Positions 58,370-64,000 of a stretch of 64,000 bases of DNA are shown one piece after another. The translations under genes and the position numbers were made by a program. Numbering within the stretch: the stretch's first letter is position 1; each line of letters starts with the position of its first letter. The notes under the pieces were generated by a model. It did not search any database. It saw only the letters and a program-made list of their open reading frames with translations, and had not been told where the DNA came from. This DNA comes from Rhodopseudomonas rhenobacensis (GTDB taxonomy: Bacteria > Pseudomonadota > Alphaproteobacteria > Rhizobiales > Xanthobacteraceae): assembly GCF_014203125.1 (NCBI RefSeq), contig NZ_JACHIH010000024.1:1-64000 (forward strand), read 5' to 3'.

Positions 58370-59044
58370 ATGAACGAGACTTTGCGCTTCGAGGCGAGCA
58401 GCCGCGAACAGCTGGCGCAGCAGTTCGAAGACAGCCGGCGCAATCGCGTGCTGTGCCTGGAGTGGCTGGCGAGCGTGTTCGCCGCGCCGCCCGGCTACGA
58501 CACCGTGGTGTCCTATCGCAGCTGCGAATTGGCGCTGTGGCTCGATCAGCTCGCGCTCGACCCGGCGTTCTCCGCCGGCATCGCGCGGATGCAGGCGGCG
58601 CTCGATCCCGCGCTCGACGATGACACGCTGACTGCGCGGCTCGGCATCGGCTTCGGCCGGCTGTTTTCCGGGATCCGCGGCCGCGACTGCATCCCGCCAT
58701 ATGAGTCTGCATTCCGCGGCGACGGCCGGCTGTTCCAGGTACCGACCGCGGAGATGGAGGCGCTGCTGGTCGTGCACAACGTCGTGATCGCCGGCGGTCT
58801 CGCCGAGCCGGCCGATCACCTGTCGGTCGAGCTGGCGCTGCTGGCCCGGCTGATCGCGGCCGATCATCCGGCTGCGCGCGACCTGCAGCTGCGCATCGCC
58901 CGTTGGGTGCCGGATTTCTGCGACACCTGCATCGCCCGCGACCGGCTCGGCTTCTGGGCCGGCGCCGCGATGGTGCTGGAGGCGATCATCGATCACGACG
59001 CCCGGCTGATGCAGGCCGGCGCGCGCTACTTCATTCCGGCGTGA
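58370..59044 (+). CDS. TorD/DmsD-family chaperone for a molybdoenzyme
   Basis: A 224-residue all-helical protein starting MNETLRFEASSREQLAQQF. TorD-type chaperones bind the Tat signal of DMSO/TMAO reductase and keep it competent for cofactor insertion. The typical helical repeat ends in PTAEMEALLVVHNVVIAGGL, HLSVELALLARLIA and WVPDFCDTCIA, matching the ELxFM-like and WxPxF patterns of the family. The next gene, 11 nt on, is the remnant of such a reductase, which supports the call. It lies downstream of a FixK/FNR box. Confidence 0.88.
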   Translation: MNETLRFEASSREQLAQQFEDSRRNRVLCLEWLASVFAAPPGYDTVVSYRSCELALWLDQLALDPAFSAGIARMQAALDPALDDDTLTARLGIGFGRLFSGIRGRDCIPPYESAFRGDGRLFQVPTAEMEALLVVHNVVIAGGLAEPADHLSVELALLARLIAADHPAARDLQLRIARWVPDFCDTCIARDRLGFWAGAAMVLEAIIDHDARLMQAGARYFIPA

Positions 59045-59055
59045 CGGAGGGCGGC

Positions 59056-59892
59056 ATGACCAGCGGGATCGGCGGCGCGGCATTGTCCGGTCACAGCCTG
59101 CTCAACGGCGGCGTGGCGCTGGTCGCGCTCGGCGGCTTCGGCCCGCCGCTCCTCGTCGCAGCCGCACGCGCGACCTCGGGCGAGGGCGCCCCGCGGATGC
59201 CGAGCGATCGGCACGGTGCCGCGTTCGATGCGGTGTATGCGCCGACCCGGATCAAACACCCGATGGTGCGCCGCGCCTACCTGGAGCAGGGCGCCGGCGC
59301 TGAACGCGGCAGCCGCGGCAAGGGCGATTTCGTCCGCGTCAGTTGGGAGCGGGCGCTGGATCTGGTCGCCGCGGAATTGCGACGGGTGGCCGGCGTCCAT
59401 GGTTCGGCCGCGGTCTTCTCAGGCGCCGATGGCGGGGAAAGCCGCGGCCAATTGCACGGTCGCCCGCGGCTGTTGCGCCGACTGATGAGCCTCACCGGCG
59501 TGGCCGTCGCGGCGTGCGATGCGCCGCGGGCGGCGCCGTGGGACGCCGCCGAGGCCGGCGAGATCAAGCTGGCCTATTGGCTGGGCGGCCTTCTGCCCGT
59601 CGCTGGCGCGGACCGCAACCGGCTGCTGCGGCTGTGGCGGTCGCTGGAGACTTGCATCGTGCAGGACTCTCACTGGACGCCGGCCGCCCGCCGCGCCGAC
59701 ATCGTGCTGCCGACCACGACGTCCTGGGAACGCGACGACATCGAATGCGTCGACGACGAGGCCGGCCGCAGCCTCCGGCCGATCAAGCGGCTGATCGCGC
59801 CGCTGTTCGAGAGCCGGAGCGACCACGCGATCTTCGCGGCCCTCGCCGAGCGGCTCGGTAAGGGCCAGGCCTTCACCGAAAGTCGGAGCTAG
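59056..59892 (+). pseudogene. shrunken DMSO/TMAO reductase (DorA/TorA) remnant, reading frame still open
   Basis: A 278-residue frame. Residues about 59-150 match the N-terminal part of DorA (YAPTRIKHPMVRRAYLEQGA, GDFVRVSWERALDLVAAEL, then GADGGESRG at the Mo-ligand Ser region) and about 168-276 match a much later part (LAYWLGG, SLETCIVQDSHWTPAARRAD, IVLPTTTSWERDDIE, FESRSDHAIFAALAERLGKG). The roughly 270 residues that should lie between, the first about 40 after the signal, and the last about 300 are missing, and the N-terminus lacks the Tat Arg-Arg pair. Full enzymes are about 820 residues. It ends exactly where a palindromic repeat begins. I infer a decayed enzyme gene. Confidence 0.75.
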
Positions 59893-59964
59893 TGTCCCGA
59901 ATCCGAAGTTCGCTGCCCTCGATCCACGCACTTTGGCGAACTTCGGATTCGATAGGACACTAGC
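59888..59964. repeat. GCTAGTGTCC...CGAAGTTCGC palindromic repeat element
   Basis: Left arm 59888-59913 and right arm 59936-59964 are reverse complements over 26 bp apart from a 3-base bulge (TAT) in the right arm. The TAG stop of the preceding reductase remnant (59890-59892) lies inside the left arm. Confidence 0.9.
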
Positions 59965-59975
59965 AATTCACGATT

Positions 59976-60053
59976 CTAGTGTGGTTTCGGTTCAGAAGTT
60001 CTCTTTAAGGACTCGCGGCAAGAAAGAAGAGAACTTCTGAACCACCACACCAG
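59976..60053. repeat. CTAGTGTGGT...TCAGAAGTTCTCTT palindromic repeat element
   Basis: Left arm 59976-60005 and right arm 60027-60053 are complementary over about 26 bp with a 3-base bulge (TTC) and one mismatch near the outer end. It follows the previous element by 11 bp and shares its CTAGTGT opening and 3-base bulge design. Confidence 0.85.
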
Positions 60054-60351
60054 CTTGGCTGGATACGGTCGTTTTACGACGCCGCTTTGCTGCGAGCCAG
60101 GCTTCCGAATGGTGCGAAACCGGAGCTCGCGAGCTTTTGGAGCTGACGGCGTGGTGGCGCTCCGTCTGAGGAAGTCCATGGGACCTGGCGCGCCGAATGA
60201 GCGGACTGAACGATCCTGCCTTCGTGTCGACCTCGTAGTTTTACGTGTTTGGAACTTAAGTTCCTGCAAACTTCTCGTAGTTATACGGTTGAGGTTTCAT
60301 CATGCGCGGAAGCCGAACACAGCCCGCGCTGCCTCTCACGGAGACTTCCTC
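60054..60351. other. gene-free leader of the first chemoreceptor gene
   Basis: About 300 bases without a convincing gene; the first part is GC-rich, the second (60230-60300) AT-rich and holding the repeats listed at 60232-60287. A longer open frame through here (from 60055) has no chemoreceptor similarity before residue 100. Confidence 0.5.
60232..60287. promoter_or_regulatory. direct repeats flanking a 14-bp palindrome upstream of a chemoreceptor
   Basis: CTCGTAGTTTTACG (60232-60245) and CTCGTAGTTATACG (60274-60287) differ at one base and start 42 bp apart, four helical turns. Between them is the perfect palindrome GGAACTTAAGTTCC (60251-60264). The arrangement suggests cooperative binding of a regulator; which one is unknown. 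Confidence 0.5.
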
Positions 60352-62049
60352 ATGTCATTTGCTGATCGGTTCAGGCTGACAATCGGTCGCAAGATTTATG
60401 CGGTGATCGGGCTCGGTTGCGTGGGCCTGCTCGGCATTACCTGGCTGGACTCCCACGAGCTGTCGTCCGGCGTGCGGCAGCAGAAACAGATCGAGCTGCA
60501 GCATCTGGCGGATTTGGCGCTCGGGATTGTCAAGGACGAGCAGGCGCTCGGCCAAGCCAGCGGCATTGCGGTCTCCGAAGCGCAGAAGCGCGCGCAGGCA
60601 CGGATTGCCGCGCTGCGCTACGGCAACAACGATTACTTCTTCATCACCGACCTCGACAACGTCATGGTGATGCATCCGATCTCGCCCAAGCTCAACGGCC
60701 AGAACGTCGGCGACACCAAGGACGCCAACGGCAAGAAGCTGTTCATCGAGATGAGCGACACGGTGCGGCGCGCCGGCAGCGGGCTTATCGAATATCAATG
60801 GGCCAAGCCGGGCAAGGACAAGCCGGCCCCCAAGCTGACCTACGTCACCGGCTTCACGCCGTGGAATTGGGTGATCGGCACCGGCGTCTACATCGACGAT
60901 CTCGACGAACAGACCTGGACCGCGACGCAGCGCTCGCTGATCGCCGCCGCTTTGGTGGTGCTGGTCACGCTGGCGGTGTCGATCCTGATGGCCGGCCGGA
61001 TCACCAAGCCGTTGCATCAGATGACCGCCGCGATGAAGGCGCTGGCCGGCGGCAAGCTCGACGTCGCCGTTCCGGGAATCGGCCGCAGCGACGAAATCGG
61101 CGAGATGGCGGAGGCCGTCGAAGTGTTCAAGACCAATGCGGTGGCGCGGCAGCGGCTGGAGGCCGAGCAGCACGAGCTGGAAGCGCGCGCCGCCGCGCAG
61201 CGCAAGGCCGACACCAACAAGCTCGCCGACGATTTCGAAGGCGCGGTCATCGAGATCATCCACACCGTGTCGTCGGCCTCGACCGAACTGGAAGCCTCGG
61301 CCACGAGCTTGACCTCGACCGCCGAGCGCTCGCAGCAGCTCGCCACGGTGGTCGCGGCGGCGTCCGAGGAAGCCTCGACCAATGTGCAGTCGGTGGCCTC
61401 GGCGACCGAAGAGATGACCTCGTCGGTCAATGAAATCAGCCGCCAGGTGCAGGACTCCGCCCGCATCGCCCATGAGGCGGTGGATCAGGCGCGCAAGACC
61501 AACGACCGCGTCGGCGAATTGTCGAAGGCCGCGGCCCGGATCGGCGACGTCGTCGAACTGATCAACACCATCGCCGGGCAGACCAACCTGTTGGCGCTCA
61601 ACGCCACCATCGAGGCGGCACGGGCCGGCGAAGCCGGTCGCGGCTTCGCGGTGGTCGCCAGCGAGGTCAAGGCGTTGGCCGAGCAGACCGCGAAAGCCAC
61701 CGGAGAGATCGGCCAGCAGATCACCGGAATCCAGGCCGCCACCCAGGACTCCGTCGCCGCGATCAAGGAGATCAGCGACACCATCGGCAAGATGTCTGAG
61801 ATCGCCTCGACCATCGCCGCGGCGGTGGAAGAGCAGGGCGCGGCGACCCAGGAAATTTCCCGCAACGTGCAGCAGGCGGCGCAGGGGACCCAGCAGGTCT
61901 CGGCCAATATCGGCGATGTGCAGCGCGGCGCCAGCGAGACCGGCTCGGCCTCCGCAGAAGTGCTGTCGGCGGCGCAATCGCTGTCGCGCGACAGCAGCCG
62001 GCTGCAGGACGAGGTCAGCCGTTTCCTGAACACCGTCCGCGCGGCCTAG
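60352..62049 (+). CDS. methyl-accepting chemotaxis protein with sCache_2-type sensor
   Basis: A 565-residue receptor starting MSFADRFRLTIGRKIYAVIG. Membrane segment 1 is at about 13-32. The periplasmic part (about 35-185) resembles a single Cache_2 sensor: ALRYGNNDYFFITDLDNVMV, MHPISPKLNG, and GFTPWNWVIGTGVYIDD. Membrane segment 2 (about 200-222) is followed by HAMP, then a signalling domain with the hairpin tip [20 protein letters not shown]. Such sensors often bind small organic acids. The first of two tandem receptor genes. The start is the Met with a good GGAG ribosome-binding site. Confidence 0.93.
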   Translation: MSFADRFRLTIGRKIYAVIGLGCVGLLGITWLDSHELSSGVRQQKQIELQHLADLALGIVKDEQALGQASGIAVSEAQKRAQARIAALRYGNNDYFFITDLDNVMVMHPISPKLNGQNVGDTKDANGKKLFIEMSDTVRRAGSGLIEYQWAKPGKDKPAPKLTYVTGFTPWNWVIGTGVYIDDLDEQTWTATQRSLIAAALVVLVTLAVSILMAGRITKPLHQMTAAMKALAGGKLDVAVPGIGRSDEIGEMAEAVEVFKTNAVARQRLEAEQHELEARAAAQRKADTNKLADDFEGAVIEIIHTVSSASTELEASATSLTSTAERSQQLATVVAAASEEASTNVQSVASATEEMTSSVNEISRQVQDSARIAHEAVDQARKTNDRVGELSKAAARIGDVVELINTIAGQTNLLALNATIEAARAGEAGRGFAVVASEVKALAEQTAKATGEIGQQITGIQAATQDSVAAIKEISDTIGKMSEIASTIAAAVEEQGAATQEISRNVQQAAQGTQQVSANIGDVQRGASETGSASAEVLSAAQSLSRDSSRLQDEVSRFLNTVRAA

Positions 62050-62373
62050 CGTCCGGCGGCGATCGCCGCCAGCAAGGACGCATGATCCACCCACGATCCA
62101 CCGGCGCGCCAAGGCGCGGCGGTGCGATGCCCGCGCGAATGGAAATTTTCTCTCTCACAGCGTGTGGTACGACATTCCTCTATCGTGGTACCGTCCGGCC
62201 GGGATCTACTACGAAATAATTCTCTGTCACAATTCGTACATTTACGAAGCTGTGAGATTTGCGGTCCTACCTCGTGACAAGCTCTGCGGCAGATTGCCTC
62301 GCCCCATGCGGGACGCGCGCCGCTGTTTTCGGCCCGGCCATGCCGACCGGCCGTCATGCTTTGCGAGGGACTC
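62050..62373. other. gap between the two chemoreceptor genes
   Basis: About 320 bases. A 16-bp palindrome GGCGGCGATCGCCGCC lies at about 62055-62070 just after the first receptor's stop, without a T-run. The middle (62145-62260) is AT-richer and probably holds the promoter of the second receptor; GTGGTAC occurs twice there. No gene seen. Confidence 0.5.
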
Positions 62374-64000
62374 ATGTTACGGATATTCCAGAATGTCAGG
62401 ATCGGCACCAAGCTGTGGATCGCGTCTGCGCTCGGCATCCTGCTGATCGGCTGCATGATCTACGGCCAGGTCACCGGCAGCGTCACGGTGCGTCAGGCCC
62501 AGGACAACGTGGTTCGGGTGTTGTCGTTTGCCGGCGCCGCCACCGAGGCCAAGGCTTCGGTGAGCGGCATGCAGCTTGCCGTGGCCGACATCGTGCTGGC
62601 GACGACGCCGGATGCGATCCGCGCCGCGCGCGACAGCTTCGCGGCCCGGCAGAAGGACGCCAGCCGTTTCATCACCGGCGTCGCCGACCTGATCCGGCTG
62701 CAGGAAAACCGCGACCGCCTCGCCCGCCTCAACACGCTGATCGGCGAGTTCGCCAAGGACGCGCAGCAGATCGCCGCGCTACGCGGCGAGATCAATAGCC
62801 TCGAGGCCGGCGCCATGGAGTCCGCCGCGGCCGCCTCGGAGGCGGTGCGCGAGATCAGCGCGCTCAAGGATCAGGTGGCGCGGATCCGCCACGACAAGGT
62901 GGTGCCGACCGGCGCGGAGATGGAGACCCTGACCAACGCCCTCATCGTCTCGGGCAAGCAGCTCAGCGATCAGGCCACCGCCGCCGCCGCCGCCGAAGCG
63001 ATTTCGGTCGAGCGCTGGGCGCTGGCGATCGGGCTCGCCAACGCGCTGTTGATGATCGCGACCTCGATCTTCACCTCCACCACGATCGCGCGGCCGATGC
63101 AGGCCCTGAGCCGGGCGATGGTGGAGCTGGCCAACGGCAATTTCGGCGTGGTGCTGCCGGGGCTCGGCCGCAAGGACGAGATCGGCGACGTCGCCGGCGC
63201 CGTCGAGACCTTCAAGGTTAAGGCCGAGCAGAGGGCGCAGGCCGAGGCGGAGGAAAAGGCGCGGCAGGATCAATCGGCCGCGGCGCAGCGCAAGCAGGAG
63301 ATGATCAAGCTCGCCAACGAATTCGAAGGCGCGGTGGGCGAAATCGTCGAGACCGTATCGTCGGCCTCGGCCGAACTGGAGAGCTCCGCCGGCACGCTGA
63401 CGGCGACCGCGGAGCACGCCCAGCAGCTTGCTACCATGGTGGCGTCGGCCTCCGAGGAAGCCACCACCAACGTGCAGTCGGTGGCCTCGGCGACCGAAGA
63501 AATGAGCTCGTCGATTTCCGAGATCGGCCGTCAGGTGCAGATGTCGGCGCGGATCGCCGGCGAGGCGGTGCAGCAGGCGCAGAAGACCAATCACCGGGTC
63601 GGCGAATTGGCCAAGGCGGCGGCGCGGATCGGCGACGTCGTCGAACTGATCAACACCATCGCCGGGCAGACCAATCTGCTGGCGCTGAACGCGACGATCG
63701 AAGCCGCCCGCGCCGGCGAGGCCGGACGCGGCTTTGCGGTTGTGGCGAGCGAGGTCAAAGCGCTGGCCGAGCAGACCGCCAAGGCCACCGGCGAGATCGG
63801 CCAGCAGATCACCGGCATCCAGGCCGCCACCCAGGAATCGGTGGGCGCGATCAAGGAGATCGGCGACACCATCGGCAAGATGTCGGAGATCGCCTCGACC
63901 ATCGCGGCGGCGGTGGAGCAGCAGGGCGCCGCGACCCAGGAGATCGCCCGCAACGTGCAGCAGGCGGCGCAGGGCACCCACGAGGTGAGTTCGAACATCA
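62374..64000 (+). CDS. methyl-accepting chemotaxis protein with helical-bundle sensor (partial)
   Basis: The frame runs open to the window edge (542 codons seen). It starts [20 protein letters not shown]. Membrane segment 1 is at about 14-32; the periplasmic part (about 33-205) is all-helical, like a four-helix-bundle sensor, with no Cache motif. Membrane segment 2 is at about 208-230, then HAMP ([20 protein letters not shown]) and a signalling domain with [20 protein letters not shown]. The signalling part is nearly the same as in the preceding receptor, while the sensor parts differ. The C-terminus lies outside the window. Confidence 0.92.
   Translation, partial: MLRIFQNVRIGTKLWIASALGILLIGCMIYGQVTGSVTVRQAQDNVVRVLSFAGAATEAKASVSGMQLAVADIVLATTPDAIRAARDSFAARQKDASRFITGVADLIRLQENRDRLARLNTLIGEFAKDAQQIAALRGEINSLEAGAMESAAAASEAVREISALKDQVARIRHDKVVPTGAEMETLTNALIVSGKQLSDQATAAAAAEAISVERWALAIGLANALLMIATSIFTSTTIARPMQALSRAMVELANGNFGVVLPGLGRKDEIGDVAGAVETFKVKAEQRAQAEAEEKARQDQSAAAQRKQEMIKLANEFEGAVGEIVETVSSASAELESSAGTLTATAEHAQQLATMVASASEEATTNVQSVASATEEMSSSISEIGRQVQMSARIAGEAVQQAQKTNHRVGELAKAAARIGDVVELINTIAGQTNLLALNATIEAARAGEAGRGFAVVASEVKALAEQTAKATGEIGQQITGIQAATQESVGAIKEIGDTIGKMSEIASTIAAAVEQQGAATQEIARNVQQAAQGTHEVSSNI

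Noticed and set aside
58041-58373. 110-residue frame running into torD, considered as a dorC (cytochrome) remnant
   Set aside because: No CxxCH haem motif or membrane anchor; Cys/Arg-rich composition looks random.

Overview
The window comes from a high-GC alphaproteobacterium. The S10-spc-alpha ribosomal gene order with adk behind secY, a FixK/FNR-type box, a BLUF photoreceptor gene and the styles of intergenic palindromes all point to the Rhodopseudomonas/Bradyrhizobium group (Nitrobacteraceae). A Rhodopseudomonas palustris-like strain is the best guess; that assignment is inference, since no 16S gene is present.

Region 1 (about 0.8-20 kb, + strand) is one long translation/transcription block: rpsL-rpsG-fusA-tuf, then rpsJ-rplC-rplD-rplW-rplB-rpsS-rplV-rpsC-rplP-rpmC-rpsQ, then rplN-rplX-rplE-rpsN-rpsH-rplF-rplR-rpsE-rpmD-rplO-secY-adk, then rpsM-rpsK-rpoA-rplQ, closed by a clear intrinsic terminator. 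Oddities are three palindromic heptamer-repeat elements wedged after tuf, rpsM and rpoA, and an adenylate kinase with a histone-H1-like Lys/Ala tail of about 139 residues.

Region 2 (20-32 kb) is housekeeping and redox: an SDR dehydrogenase, an HxlR regulator divergent from a quinone oxidoreductase with a strong inverted-repeat operator between them, a DegP-type protease, RarA, an outer-membrane-like protein with an apparently leaderless promoter, a zinc alcohol dehydrogenase, two tiny tandem genes, YjbQ, a large L,D-transpeptidase, a methyltransferase and a BLUF photoreceptor.

Region 3 (32-45 kb) is the most accessory: a lower-GC island with an unknown gene and a gene cut off by a repeat; then RluC-type pseudouridine synthase with a long Arg/Glu-rich repeat tail, an ATP12 chaperone, a FliK-like/FlhB-like pair, a class D beta-lactamase, an acyl-CoA carboxylase beta subunit, a HigBA module, and next to it what looks like a chromosomal toxin-antitoxin pair. 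Its toxin is a free-standing colicin-E3-type 16S rRNase domain with all catalytic residues retained. I regard this pair (43088-43649) as the best candidate for a little-described system here.

Region 4 (45-64 kb) holds small secreted and membrane proteins, an alpha/beta hydrolase, a three-domain indolepyruvate ferredoxin oxidoreductase, a MaoC hydratase, a DHDPS-family aldolase, a PAS sensor kinase, then an anaerobic-respiration relic: a FixK/FNR box, a TorD chaperone and a severely shrunken DMSO/TMAO reductase whose stop codon lies inside a palindromic repeat. Two chemoreceptor genes follow, the second running off the end. Dispersed palindromic repeats of at least eight types sit in the gene gaps; no tRNA, rRNA, CRISPR array, prophage or complete insertion sequence was seen. 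Very long reading frames on the opposite strand of many genes are shadows of GC-rich coding sequence.
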